Assembly (NCBI GenBank): GCA_017893485.1
Contig: CM030365.1
Span: 45,440,458 to 45,504,457, forward strand
DNA from: Hemerocallis citrina
Taxonomy: Eukaryota; Streptophyta; Magnoliopsida; Asparagales; Asphodelaceae
Direction of reading: 5' to 3'
DNA: 64,000 bases
The notes under the pieces were generated by a model. That model was given only the letters and a program-made list of their open reading frames with translations. It ran no database searches and was not told the origin of the DNA. The position numbers were made by a program, and so were the translations under genes. Positions 10,541 through 23,100 of the stretch are shown here, piece after piece. Position 1 is the first letter of the stretch. Each line of letters starts with the position of its first letter.

Positions 10541-13500
10541 TGTAGCGTCCCGGATCCCACTACTGGAAATCCGTGACACAAACCAGAATTTTTTCCTTCA
10601 AATGCATCTCAACACAGTAGTAACACAGAAATTTAAAACTTTTTATTGCCCAATAAAAAGTCATTACATCATCAATTACAAGCATTATCTTGTTCTTGAA
10701 CAAGAAATACAAATTACATCAAAGTATTACAAATACTACGTAAACATTATGCCTGCCCTTGATATCGGTAGTCAACTGATCTTCTACTGGAACTCCACTG
10801 AGTGATCAATCTACATCCCAGAGATGCATCCTATAGCTCCAATCTTTGGTTGCGCTACTCTAATATTCATGCACCTGCTCGAATGGTAGGTAGGTATATT
10901 ACTACTTCAGTTGGATGCCCTGCTTGTCTTGAGTCCTCCTGCACTCGTGATCCGGTATCTAGTACCAAATTGAGTGGGCATGTCAGTACATATACTAACG
11001 CAATGTTGATAAGAAAACATCGATCTCCAACTAGCAATCACAACCAGCCTTTGATGAAAACAGAAATGTGCATCCTAATTTTCTAGTGTCAGTGTATGCC
11101 ATGACCTGAAGTCTAATGCATAGTACACAATGTACATAAAAACAGATGCACTTAGTCTAATGTCAGCAATACTTTCAACATTCATGCATCCCATACTACA
11201 TACGCTCCAATCAAGTTGTTTCCTCCAGTTTCAGGGTTTCGAACCCTTGCCATGCAATACATTCTACTATTGTATACTTCCTGTCCCGATAAGTACAACA
11301 TGATTGAGGAGGTTATAAAATTTTGGGATATTCCCATTTTTTACTAATAATCGGCGCACCAGATCTCTCTCTAAAGCCGTGACGAACTTACAGATACACC
11401 GCAGCATACCCATGGTGCCGAAGATCCACGAGACTGCAGCCCCATGACCCATTCATTTCCACCAACATAGAATAAGGGAACATCCCGTTCTTATCAAGGT
11501 ATCAAAGGAATTAACAGAGCGAGATACATCTCCCGTGTGCTCAGCGAATGAGAAGACATAGCATGTATCCCTACGACAGGAAGAGAAAACTCTGGTTAAT
11601 CATCACCTAGTGCTGGCCTTTAGAACAAGTCGAATTATAGGGAATCACCCCTAACACCAACTCGGTCTTTAAGAGAAAAGTAAAGAAACTTAATTAAATA
11701 ACAATTTACTAAAAAAAAAATACGTTTGTCACCCAAAATCATGCACCAAGTTTTATCAAATAATTGATCTCTGACTGGTTTTTCAAATTAATAACCTGAC
11801 GAGTCGATACTCATCTGTTGCCATACCCCTGTTGGTCCTCGACCAAATCCCCGGCCCGTGACCCTAGGGAAGCCTTACACCCGACAAATATGGGTAAACA
11901 TACAAAAATATCAACACCTGACTTATTGACAGACCTAGGGTACAAAACACTGATCATAAAATAGTTTCAGTAATACCTAAGAAATGGATCTGACCTGGTC
12001 AAATAACTCAAACACTAGCGACCTGATCTCCATCGGTCGCCACCACATCTGACTCGGATTGCATCTAGATCCCGGCCCGCAATCAATTACCCATTGGGTA
12101 AGAGTTCATCGGCACACAAGGGATGACTATCCAGTTCTCGAAGCGGAAGAATTCAATTACAATACTAGTCGACTGGGTTGATAGTCCTAGGGTATCAACA
12201 ACCCTAGACTTGGTCCAAGCTATACTAGATACGAGCTCCACAAACAAAAAATCGACCATATAGCTCTACCATGAGTACTAAGCACAAAGAATCTTATCTC
12301 AGTTCCAAATGAAGTATTTAATAGGGATAATCATTTAACATCTTAGATACTTAAATCAACTCATAGTCATAATCCTGTAGCATGTAGAAAATTCCATATC
12401 AATTCATCTACAAACCCAAATTTAATTATTCCCGATCCTATAGCAAGGTATAATCCTCTACTGTATTTCTCTAGTTGACAACTATTCCAAATTATGCCAA
12501 TTAAACTGAGAAAACCCCTTAGCAATCTACTAATAATAGGCAGTTCAAAGAAATGCAGTTGTTGCCCCTTGTAAAATTCATAACTTTCAAAATACAAATT
12601 GGAACTGTATGATCTTACCCATTCTGAAAAGCTAAGATTCTATACTACAAGTCTCTAGTTGATCGTTCCTTCCGATTCAGCCATCTAGATGCTATAAAAT
12701 CCTTATATGTTCTCAGATGTACACTTCTTCAATTCATTTGCTGCATCTTGCTAATAACATAAAAACTTGCTCACTTATCGGAATTACACAATTTTGGATT
12801 CTATAGAAATCTAGGAGTGTCTAATACAACTTCCTAGTTAATCACATCTTTAGATTCATTCATTAAACCACTGGAAAACCCCTATTTCTCATCAGGTGTA
12901 CATAGGAAATAAATTTCTCCACAAAAACAAGGTCTTTTTATTAGGACTGATTCTATCCAAAACTTAGAAAAATCATATCTTTCAAACAACAAACTGAAAT
13001 TACAGGATCCAAGAAGTTTTGGAAAGCTAAGACTATCTCCTACAAATCTCTAGTTGATCATTATTCCAAATTCTCAACACATAAATTCAGAATTCCACAA
13101 ATTCACCGACTAATTAAAATCTGAACTGAACCATGCTGTAGTCAAAAATCAATATCAATTCAAACATACCTCAAAATATGATGAAACTTATGATTCAGGA
13201 ACTACACATATACAAGTTCATTTACCCCAAAAATCTCATCAATATTCAAAATACTCAAGGAGTTATACCCTTTTGAATTTAGTAGAAAATCAATTCTATT
13301 TTCCAGGCAGTGTGCAAACACACTCTTGTAATACAATTTTTAAAGAGCATCAAGGAATGTCTAACAATTCTAAAACTTTAGAAACATGATCTAGACACAT
13401 AAAAGATGCTAGAAAAAAATTCTCATTGTCAAATTCTATACCGAAAAATAATTAAAATTGTTTGAATTTCAGCTTGAAATCTGGACAGAGCCAGTTTGCC

Positions 13501-13859
13501 ATCTCAACCAGTCGAAAAAATGAATTTTGTAAAAATATCAAATAAATTATGTAAAATATGATATTTGAAACTAAGGTTGTTAACACATTTAATAATCTCT
13601 ACAAAAAGTTTGAGCTCAAGATACTTCACCAATTTCAAGATACATCATTCTAAAAAAAAGAAAACAGCCAGTTTTGCCCTTGCTCATTGTTGTAAAATGA
13701 GGCACTTGCTTGAGCTATCTATAACCAAGGTATCAATTCTACTACATACGCACATTTGTTTGTAATTTCCCAAACATGCAAACATGTTATTAAGCTATTA
13801 TTAGCATTACACACACATCATAATAAAAAATAATAACATTGGAGTTGAGAGAACACCCG

Positions 13860-14360
13860 CAAATTTTATTGAAGAATCTTCAAGCTCCATGCTCTTGAAT
13901 GCTTCTTCTCCTCCTCTTGCTCAACTTCTACACTTGCTCCAAGAACCTACAAGAAAAATAAAAAACCCTCTTTCTCTCTTTCTTTTCTCATCCCATGAAG
14001 AAAGTAGAAGAAGATGGAGAGTAGAAGAAGTAGAAGAAGATGGAGGTGAAGGTTTTTCGGTGAAAAATGAGAGGGAGATAGGGTGGAATTGGGTTTTGGC
14101 CATGGAAGAGGGAGTGGGTTCCTTTTGCTGCCGAAATGGGAAGGAAAGAAAGAAAGCATAGGTCGGTGGATGAGAGGGGGAGAGGAAATGAGATAAGGAG
14201 TAGGGATTTTGACACTTAAATCCCTAGAAGTTTCAAGTATTGCTTGGATTTGTTTGTACTAGGAATAAATCTCCACCCTAGGTTATCATCAAGATGAGGC
14301 ATGAAGAGTTTGGTTTGGTGTGAGTCTTCCACACCACTACAATAGTATATATATATATAC
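13860..14360 (-). promoter_or_regulatory. Probable LTR promoter and C/T-rich transcript leader
   Basis: A TA-rich box at about 14343-14357 is followed on the minus strand by a strongly C/T-rich stretch (14215 to 13900), the layout seen at transcript starts of other LTRs here. Short overlapping open frames in this stretch (60-90 codons, Ser/Phe/Pro-rich) look like compositional artefacts. Placement is inferred from composition. Confidence 0.35.
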
Positions 14361-14952
14361 ATATACATACACATTTATTAAATATACATACATACTTATA
14401 TATACTTATACACATACACAAACATATAGATGTATTCAAGTATAAAATCCAATTCATTACAATTCAATTATATATATATATATATATATACGTATAAAAA
14501 TGCATAGAAGTATTCATGTACATATGTCATATACAATCCAATCAAAATATACATACATATATATACATGCTTACAAATAAAATATTTATTTGTAGCTTAT
14601 AAGAATATATTTTATAAAAATACTATTTGTCCCAAAGAATGTCTCGTTAAATAATAATATAATATAATAATATTATATATAGAAAATAATAAATAATAAT
14701 AATAATAATAGTAATAATAATAATAATAAAAATAGTTATAATAACATATATGTGACAATATATATTATAAATATATATATAAAAATATATATTATAATAA
14801 TAATAATACACTATATAATAACATATATAATAATATATAATAGTAATATATAATAATAATAATAATACTATATTTAATAATAATAATATAATAATAATAG
14901 TGTATATAAAATAGTATATATGAAAAAATAATAGATTATAATAATAGTATAC

Positions 14953-15048
<96 letters not shown>

Positions 15049-15128
15049 TATTATGTGATAATAAATATAACAATATATTATATATTATATAATAATTATA
15101 TATACAATAATATATATAATAATATATA
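14340..15128. repeat. AT-only microsatellite block, mainly (TAA)n
   Basis: Almost exclusively A and T in TATA, TAA and ATAATA units, including a nearly perfect (TAA)n run of about 95 bp at 14955-15049. It lies in the presumed upstream part of the composite LTR. Nothing coding is present. Confidence 0.9.
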
Positions 15129-15130
15129 TA

Positions 15131-15287
15131 TCTATATAATAAAACACAAAGAAAGCTATCAAGTGGCTCTCCTTCAATCTCCTCAAAGACCCAGATTTAA
15201 CCTCACAAAACACACTTTTCTCCCAAAAGTTTCCCCCCAAAACTAAAATTCAAATTCTCCCCCCAAAACAACTCGTTTATTTATTTC

Positions 15288-15351
<64 letters not shown>

Positions 15352-15529
15352 AACTTATAATTATTTTTCACCATATACTAATGGAAACATGGACTTTTAT
15401 TTACAACTAATTATTGTCGTACTATTCAAACTTCAGCTACATAATTGTTGATTTACTATTTACAAAGCTTTTCATATGTTGTATCGTTCTGAAGACGTGC
15501 TGTAGGCACGTGGCCACGGGCAAATCTAG
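15131..15529 (+). mobile_element. Small non-autonomous Helitron-like element
   Basis: The 5' end TCTATATAATAAAACAC begins with TC after an A. The 3' end is CTAG followed by T, giving an A/T insertion point. Twelve to fourteen bases before CTAG is a hairpin: ACGTGC, loop TGTAG, GCACGT. These are the termini described for plant Helitrons. The ~400-bp body has no helicase gene and contains an (AT)n run at about 15289-15341. The 3' end is well supported; the 5' end is less certain in this AT-rich setting. Confidence 0.6.
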
Positions 15530-15540
15530 TTATTATATAA

Positions 15541-15548
15541 ATAATAAG

Positions 15549-15590
<42 letters not shown>

Positions 15591-15700
15591 TACATACTAG
15601 TATATATACATACATATACATACATACTGTATACATACTATAATCATACATACTATATACGTACATGATGTATACATATATACATATACAAATAATGTAT
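15541..15700. repeat. AT-rich microsatellite ((ATA)n, TACATA units)
   Basis: An (ATA)n run at about 15556-15590 is followed by imperfect TACATA repeats. It directly follows the Helitron-like element and continues the microsatellite block the element inserted into. Confidence 0.85.
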
Positions 15701-15893
15701 GTTGGTTGGGAAATAAAAAAACTTATCTCAGAAAATAGGTTTTTTCAGTTTTCAAAAAACTCCTTTTAAACATAGGTTTTGAGTGTAAATTTTTAAAATC
15801 AGTTTTCGAAAATTTCTATCAAACAAAATTACCCTGTGTTTTGATTTAAAAAACTGAAAACTGTTTTTAAATCCCGATCCAAACGCACCATAG
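15697..15893. mobile_element. Possible small MITE remnant
   Basis: Contains AAAACTGAAAACTG and GATCCAAACGCACCAT, wording common at the ends of plant hAT-like MITEs, and inverted AAAACTG/CAGTTTT segments. I could not define matching terminal repeats or a target duplication, so this is a weak call. Confidence 0.25.
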
Positions 15894-16028
15894 ATTATTT
15901 TAAAAATTTGAAACTTGCAACTTTAAAACTTAATCAACACATTACTTCAAAATTCACATTACTGCCAAATATAATCATATATATGCTTGCCCAATTCTAC
16001 CCTAGGGTTTGCAACCCTAGTGCACAAC

Positions 16029-16030
<2 letters not shown>

Positions 16031-16075
<45 letters not shown>

Positions 16076-16078
16076 ACA
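16031..16078. repeat. Poly-C run followed by (AC)n
   Basis: About 31 consecutive C (16031-16061) run into roughly eight AC units. A second poly-C/poly-A junction lies at 16847-16885 (about 21 C then 18 A). Confidence 0.95.
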
Positions 16079-16846
16079 AAACTGACCCATTAGCTAGGCC
16101 GAAACCCATCCAAATAGCAGCCTCGGGTTGTTGTACAAACCCAAAAACTCGAACCCTAACCCTAATTGCCAAAACCCTTAATGTTCAAGATTTGATTATT
16201 TCTTATTCAAAGACACTATTTCATGCTCCACTACATGGAATTTAATTTATAAAAATTCTACTCTATAAAAATAGTGAATTCAACATAAAGATCTCATCTT
16301 TAAATGATCAACACGAATTTTAAGAACATAAGACAAGTTCGAATCATCTACAATAGTATATTGGTTCATTAAATCCATGTTCATGGGTAAAGATATGATC
16401 TTTCACGCTTAGTAATATTCAAAATTCAAGACCAAGTCAAATAAGAACATCATGTCATCAAGATTAAATTTTTATCTCTTATTAACAACCAATCTTTATA
16501 TTATAACTATTCGTTATATTATAACCAATCTCTTTAGTCATCTCATAACAAAACATCATATTCATGCTAATATAATTATATTTCATAGAGATTTAAACCC
16601 TAGCATGATTCTACATTATTCATGAGAATTAAAACACATCAAGGGTCATAGAGTAGACGCCTACCTCTTGAAGAAAAATTGATACAAGGTAGTAGTCTTC
16701 TTCTGCAAGTAATTGATCACCTCTACAAGCCACAACAATCACCAAAATAGTAAATGTAAGAGAAAGGAAGAAAATCCCTATTCATGCCCTCTGTTATATG
16801 ACCAGGTTCTCGAAAATTAGGGTTTTAATCGCAGTTTCCCCATCCG

Positions 16847-16877
<31 letters not shown>

Positions 16878-17307
16878 AAAAAAAATTCCAAAAATTGGAT
16901 AATTAGTTATTTACTCAATCTTTCCAAATCTAATCCAATAAAAAATGGATAAAATTCCCCCCTACAAATCCCTCTACTGAAAACCGGGCCCAAACTGAAT
17001 CTAACAAAATTTTGAAATTAATTTTTAGCTCCAAACGACTTTTTCACACAAAAGTCTCCTTCTTTCAAAATATTTACAAATGCAGTTTCTCTTATTTGGA
17101 AAAATTCCAAAAATTAGAACATATCCAATTATAACTAAGAGAATTAATTTAGCAACTCAAAATTTAAAAACTTGAATTTTAAAATTATTTGCACATGTTT
17201 TGCAAGTAATTTTACAAAAATTCAAGATGATTAAATTAATTATTTAGAAAATTATTTATTAATTCAAAATACCATATTGAAATTATTGAAATTTTTGGGG
17301 CGTTACA

Positions 17308-17415
17308 GCTAGAATAGTCTTGGAGGCAGCAGTGTGGCATATTTGGAAAGAAATGAACATAAAGGTATTTAGACAACAGAAGTTGAACAAACTCATGCTC
17401 TTTGAAGAGGAATGA
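17308..17415 (+). pseudogene. LINE C-terminal (zf-RVT-like) fragment
   Basis: The 35 codons before a TGA read ARIVLEAAVWHIWKEMN and VFRQQKL. This resembles the tail of plant L1-type ORF2 or its zinc-finger-like region, where a V-Y/W-HIWKERN-R-F pattern is typical. Upstream sequence is replaced by the composite LTR at 17307. The downstream frame decays; sequence to about 17560 may be its 3' end. The match is short, so confidence is moderate. Confidence 0.45.
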
Positions 17416-18497
17416 AGATGTTTGAAAAAACTCGGCTTTTTCAAGATGTCGTGGGTATGTTGAAAACAAGTGATCATAGAGAGGGAGGAGTTGAAGAAAA
17501 TGCAAAAGGGGAGGTGATGAGTTTAGTGATGACCAGAGTGGTTAATGAGGTATTGATTTTGAAGAAAAAGACTAATTAAGTACTTTTTTATTTATAGAAA
17601 AGAACTTTTTTCTACTTAAAAGTTGTAACATACCGTCACAATCAAATTAAATCAGTACTTTACTTGTTGAACATGGTAGCTTTTAACTTGTTGAACCGGT
17701 TTGAATTTATACCATAAAATATATTTTTTTAACTTCCTCTCAAAATCTTTAAATTTCATTGTCAATTAATTTGATGAAGGACCAAGAAAAGTAAATAAAT
17801 TACAAATTTCTCTCTCTCATCACTCCTTTTTTGCTTTTTTTTCCTTTTGTATTATTGATTCTCAAAATTAAATACAAAAATCTGCGTATTCGACCTTAGA
17901 CTTAGGTTTGGTATCCTCCAAAGTAGATCCATTAGCTTAAATTGGGTATGAATCCTAAAAAATACTGCAACCTTAATACCGACGTCTTTTTTTTTTACTA
18001 TCCAGACCATTTTAAACGACGGGATAGAGGGTAGTGGTGTTTTAAAAAGAAGGCACAAATGCTAGGATAGCCGCTGTCGGGATAAATGTATGGTCTATCC
18101 CGACAATTTTTAGGAATGCCTTTATAGATAATATCTATCCCGGCATTTTCAATAAAAAACCACCAGGACAGAGCGTTTATTTAACGAAAGGAAAAAGCTA
18201 CCCATCCCCGCATTTGTGGGTAAAAACGCCAGGACAGGTTATTAAATTTTTTTAAAATAGATTTGGATATGCATGTATTTCCTACAAAATTTGTGTGGAT
18301 GCATATGCGAATCTTGTAGGATCCAATTTGAACTCAACCCGTTGCCACATCTAGTGATTCACATACTTCCAAATACTAAAAACTTAAGAAATATGAGTTA
18401 CTCTCAAACTGAATAAGGAACAAAAAAAATTGAAACTAACATATACACTACATCGGGTTGCAAATGGACAAGGCCGGGCGGGTTTGAACGCATTTTA
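17416..18497. other. Unassigned AT-rich DNA with short GGATAG/GGACAG repeats
   Basis: No gene is recognisable. At about 18010-18240 there are scattered variants of CGGGATAG, TATCCCG and CCAGGACAG in both orientations, like the subterminal repeats of some CACTA-type transposons, but no TIR was found. Copia 1 begins at 18498, inside sequence that resumes after 25390. Confidence 0.4.
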
Positions 18498-18884
18498 TGT
18501 TAGAACCTGAATATAAAATAATAAGAAATTCCAACAAAGTTGTGAAGAAGTCAAATACAGAAAGGAAAACAGTAAACAATAAACTTGTACAGAGTCGAGA
18601 TTTTGAAGAATCTCTGTCCTTAAAGCAGAATTTGCCCCGTAGTGTGACGGTTACCGGCAAATCGCTTCCCAGGATACAACTGTACCTTCTCTGAAGATGC
18701 AGCACCCTTGCTTCAGAGACAACGAAATGCTGTCTGTGTGTACTCTCAGTTGACAGATATTGGACTCAGAGCAGAGGAAGAAGAAGAGGAAGACTGAAGT
18801 GAAAAATATTTTCTGTATCACCCTGGGAGCTGATGTCTGGGTCTGGATATATAGATAAGAGTTGGACTGGAGACTGTTCAGCAG

Positions 18885-18967
18885 CCATTACTCTGTAACA
18901 GCAGAGTAATGGGGACTCTTCAGCTTAGTAACTGGTGAGCCATTACTCTGCTGTTACAGAGTAATGG
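18885..18967. promoter_or_regulatory. Paired palindromes upstream of the LTR TATA box
   Basis: Two 28-bp hairpin units share the stem CCATTACTCTG/CAGAGTAATGG (11 bp). Their 6-base loops, TAACAG and CTGTTA, are reverse complements. They lie 30-115 bp upstream (minus strand) of TATATAG at 18848. The 5' LTR carries the same pair (24694-24721 and about 24773-24800) plus a 25-bp partial duplication between them. Confidence 0.75.
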
Positions 18968-19056
18968 CCTCAGTTACTGAATCTGAAAAGTCTTTTCAGT
19001 TCAGTAGGGGAAGAGGCTGTCTGGGCAAAAAGGTAAAATAAAATTTTAAGCCAGAC

Positions 19057-19217
19057 CAGACCAAACCAAACCAAACCAAACCAAGCCAAACCGAACCGAA
19101 CCGAACCGAACCGAACCGAACCGAGCCGAGGCCGGGGCCGGGGCCGGGGCCGGAGCCGGAGCCGGAGCCGGAGCCGGGCCGGGCCGGGCCTGGCGCGCGC
19201 GCGCGCGCGTGCGCGCG
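19057..19217. repeat. GC-rich array in the 3' LTR: CCGAA, GGGGCC, GGAGCC and CG repeats
   Basis: Successive blocks read CCAAA/CCGAA units, then (GGCCGG)-type units containing GGGGCC, then GGAGCC units, GGGCC units and alternating CG/TG. The GGGG-containing part could form G-quadruplexes and the CG run Z-DNA. The surrounding DNA is AT-rich. The open frames crossing this block (Arg/Pro/Ala or Gly/Ser repeats) are artefacts. Confidence 0.9.
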
Positions 19218-19548
19218 CGTGTGTTTGTCATTTTGGCTAAGTCCTCTCTCCACTACACGTTAGTGGTAACCCCCGGGCCACGCCCTCTAGTCCAGTTTTC
19301 TAGTATATATACTAGTAACAATCTTTCCCAATTTCCGATATGGGACTATCCATTTGTTAAGTTGGTACCTTTCAAGTACCCAACTTTGGATCAACATTTC
19401 TCATTCATACGGAATTCGTTTTTGGCAAGTGAGTATACTACGGAATAGTACTCGATGAGAGGATCGCAATCCACTCATTTTCCGGTGCCGCCGGTGGCCG
19501 GAGCTTGCCGGAATCCGGCCCGGAAAACTGCAAAAATTAATTCCAACA

Positions 19549-20150
19549 ATCCCCCACATGAATGGAAATTACCAGACCATGTAATCCAGACACGACAGAA
19601 AAAACAAAAAACATGACAGAAAGACTCTGAGAGTACAATCGGAAAATCACTGCATCAGGAATGGTAGTAATTTTTCAACTTTGAACCAGCCTTAGTAATT
19701 AGCTATCGGATTCACTTGACCAGGTAGTGATCATGATGTCTTGAACTACCCGGGCGTTCATGTGAACCTAGACAATAACTATCACACAGTTTCATCTCCT
19801 CACAGAACTAAGTTCTCTTGTTGTGTTCATTTTGGCCTTGAACATCCCTGGTTAATCATGAGTGAACTTGGAGAATGTAGCCTCTCTTCATTCTCCTAGA
19901 AACGGCCCCATTTCACACTCACAAGGTGATTTCCCATAAAGAGTATCCTGCTATACCCCACTTTTATTTCAAAGCTATGGGAATCATTAAAAGCCAAGCT
20001 TATCCTAACTATTTGCAGGCAGCACTTGTTTTATCATCCTAAGAATGGGTATGAGATGTTAATCTCTCAGTGCTTTCGTCGATTCAACAAGATTTAGTTG
20101 TCCATTTGAACCTAGATCTTGGGATCTCCAATTTCTAAGTAGGGTTTCCA
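19549..20150 (-). other. Copia 1 3' untranslated region and polypurine tract
   Basis: On the minus strand, CATGTGGGGGAT ends directly at the 3' LTR start (19549-19560). This purine-rich tract is where plus-strand DNA synthesis would be primed. The rest, between the stop codon at 20151 and the tract, has no open frame or domain and is presumed 3' untranslated sequence. Confidence 0.8.
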
Positions 20151-23100
20151 TCAAGTATCCTCTTTCGTCATAGGCTTTAAACCCATTCCTCTTGATGATC
20201 TCACAACCTGCTCTCGCGACAGACCTTTAGTAAATGGATCCGCTAGGTTGTCGGCCGATTTTATATATTCTATAGAGATTACTCCATTTGAGAGCAGGTG
20301 TCTAATGGTTTTGTGTCGCCTTCTGATATGACGAGACTTACCATTATACATGCAATTCAGTGCCCGTGCTATAGCCGATTGGCTGTCACAGTGTACACAT
20401 AAGGTAGACACCGGTTTTTCCCACATAGGAATATCCTCTAAAAAGTTGCGAAGCCATTCTGCTTCTTCTGCCGCTTTGTCTAAAGCAATGAACTCAGATT
20501 CCATGGTGGATCTGGCTAATAGCGTTTGTTTAGAGGATTTCCATGACACAGCTGCACCACCAAGTGTGAAAACATATCCACTTGTGGATTTTGAGTTCTT
20601 TGAGTCCGATATCCAGTTGGCATCACTGTAGCCTTCCAGTACTGCTGGATATCTGGTGTAATGCAGCGCATAACTCTGAGTATGTCGCAAGTAGTTCAAT
20701 ACTCTTGTTATTCCTTTCCAGTGACTTCGTCCTGGATTACTCGTGTATCGGCTCAGTACGTTTACCGAATGTGCTAGGTCCGGTCTTGTACAATTTGTTA
20801 GGTACATCAGACTACCAATTACACGTGCATATTCCAGTTGTGATATGCTTTCGCCTGTATTTTGGAACAGGTGAAGACTTGGATCGACGGGACTTTTTGC
20901 TGTCCCATTGGAATAATTCTTGAATCTTTCAAGTACTTTCTCAGCATAATGAGCTTGAGACAAAGTAATCCCCTCAGATGTCCTGGAGACTTTGATTCCT
21001 AGTATGACATCTGCAACTCCCAAGTCTTTCATGTCAAACTTGCCACTAAGCATGCTCTTAGTTTGTTTGATAATGTCGTTATTGCTTCCAATAATGAGCA
21101 TGTCGTCTACGTATAGACAGACCAGAATGTATCCATTTGGAGTATCTTTGATGTAGATACATTTATCACATTCATTTATTTTGAAACCATTTGACATCAT
21201 AACATTGTCAAATTTTGCATGCCATTGCTTTGGAGCTTGTTTCAGGCCGTACAATGATTTTACAAGCCTGCACACTTTATTTTCCTGTCCAGGAACTACG
21301 TAACCCTCAGGTTGTTTCATGTATATTTCTTCTTCTAAGTCCCCATTTAGAAATGCAGTTTTAACATCCATTTGATGTATTTCCAGGTTACGTAGAGCTG
21401 CAATAGCTATCAACATTCTTATGGATGTTATTCTTGTAACTGGGGAATATGTATCGAAGAAATCTAGGCCCTCTTTTTGCCTAAATCCTTGTACCACAAG
21501 TCTAGCCTTATGCTTCTCTATTGAACCATCTGGTTTCAATTTTTGTTTGAAAATCCATTTGCATCCTAGAGCTTTACATCCAGAAGGCAAATCGACTAAC
21601 TCCCATGTATGATTTTGCATAATGGAGTCTATTTCACTTTTGAGTGCTTCCTTCCACATAGGAGCATCAGGCATAGACATGACTTCCTTGAACGTTCTGG
21701 GCTCATTCTCTAACAGAAAGGCCGTCACAAAGTCAGGACCAAATGATTTTGATGTTCTAGCCCGTTTACTTCGTCTAGGCTCATCGGTATCCTGTTCTGG
21801 TTCATCAACTGAAGTGCTTGCAGTCCCTTGTTCACGTGTACGTTTAGGGTACGTAGTATCCTTGCACGGAAACACGTGTTCAAAGAATGAAGCATTTCTT
21901 GATTCCATTATTGTATTTACATGGATATCCGGTATATCCGATTTGTATACCAAGAACCGATATGCACTACTGTTGTGTGCGTAGCCTATGAATATACAAT
22001 CAATCGTCTTAGGTCCGATGGTGACCTGTTTCGGGTTAGGTACTGCCACTTTTGCTAGACACCCCCACACTTTGAGGTATTTGTACGAAGGTAAGTTACC
22101 TTTCCACAATTCGTATGGTGTCTTGCCGGTTTTCTTGTGAGGTATTTTGTTGAGAATGTAGTTGGCAGTCAGCAACGCTTCCCCCCACATGTTTTGGGGT
22201 AAGCCAGAATTCAACAACAAGGCATTCATCATCTCCTTTAGAGTTCGGTTTTTGCGCTCGGCTGTACCGTTTGATTCGGGTGAGTAGGGAGCAGTTGTCT
22301 GATGAACTATTCCATGTTCCGAGCAGAACATGTTAAATGGTGCATCATATTCTCCTCCTCTATCACTTCTAACGATTTTAATCGTTTTGCCAAGTTGATT
22401 CTCAACCTCAAGTTTATATTCTTTGAATTTATCCAAAGCCTCATTTTTGCTATGTAACAAATATACATAACAGAATTTTGTACAATCGTCTATGAAAGTC
22501 ACAAAGTACTTTTTGCCACCTCTGGTCTGCACATATTTTAAGTCACACAGATCTGTGTGAATGAGACCTAGAGTTTCTGTGTTTCTTTCTACCGAACGTG
22601 ATGGAGTTTTAGTGAGTTTGGCCTCCGTGCAAACTTCACATTTTTCTGAGTTATCTACCTTAAACTTTGGTAGCAAATTTATGTTAACTAATCTACGCAT
22701 AGAATTTACATTAACATGGCCTAGTCTTTCATGCCAAACAGAAGAAGACTCAACAACATAGGCAATAGGAGTTATTTCATTAACTTTGGGAACAGCAGGA
22801 ACAATAGTTTTAGGGATGACTGTCATTACATTAAACTTGAACAGTCCATCCTTTACATATCCTTTACCCAAATATACCCCATTCTTGGACAGTACAAAAT
22901 TATCAGAAACAAGTACAACTTTGAACCCATTCTTACTTAGCAAAGAACCTGATATCAAGTTCTTTCTAATGTCTGGGACATGCAGCACATTTGTGAGTGT
23001 TAGCTCTTTGCCTGAAGTCATTTTCAGCACTATCTTCCCTGTTCCTTCAATTTTGGAGGTGGAAGAGTTTCCCATGAACAGTTGTTCATCTTTGTTGCAC

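Larger units (their letters stand above)
10541..17307 (-). mobile_element. Very long composite Gypsy LTR (minus strand)
   Basis: On the minus strand the unit starts TGTAACGCCCCAAAAATTTC at 17307 and ends GGATCCGGGACGCTACA at 10541. Both ends resemble those of the chromovirus LTRs at 36357 and 46599. At 6.8 kb it is too long for one LTR and contains insertions and expanded microsatellites. Five-base flanks differ (CCTTG left, GCTAG right), so it is not a clean solo LTR; recombination or flank loss is likely. Apart from the sub-features listed separately, 10541-13860 and 16080-17300 hold AT-rich sequence with no recognisable gene. Confidence 0.55.
18498..19548 (-). mobile_element. 3' LTR of Copia 1
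   Basis: 1051 bp. On the minus strand it starts TGTTGGAATTAATTTTTGCA and ends AGGTTCTAACA. It contains a TATATA box at 19303-19312, a GC-rich repeat array (about 19057-19217), two hairpin palindromes (18885-18912, 18940-18967), and a second TATA box (18848-18854). It lacks the 25-bp duplication found in the 5' LTR. Confidence 0.95.

Noticed and set aside
10541..17307. Clean solo LTR with target duplication
   Set aside because: The five-base flanks (CCTTG and GCTAG) do not match and the unit is far too long for one undisturbed LTR.
18010..18240. CACTA transposon end
   Set aside because: Subterminal-like repeats only; no CACTA terminus or inverted partner was found.
18996..19253. Minus-strand frames with Gly/Ser or Ala/Pro/Arg repeats over the GC array (also 24804-25095)
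   Set aside because: Produced by the GGGGCC/CCGAA repeat; every frame is open because the array lacks stops.
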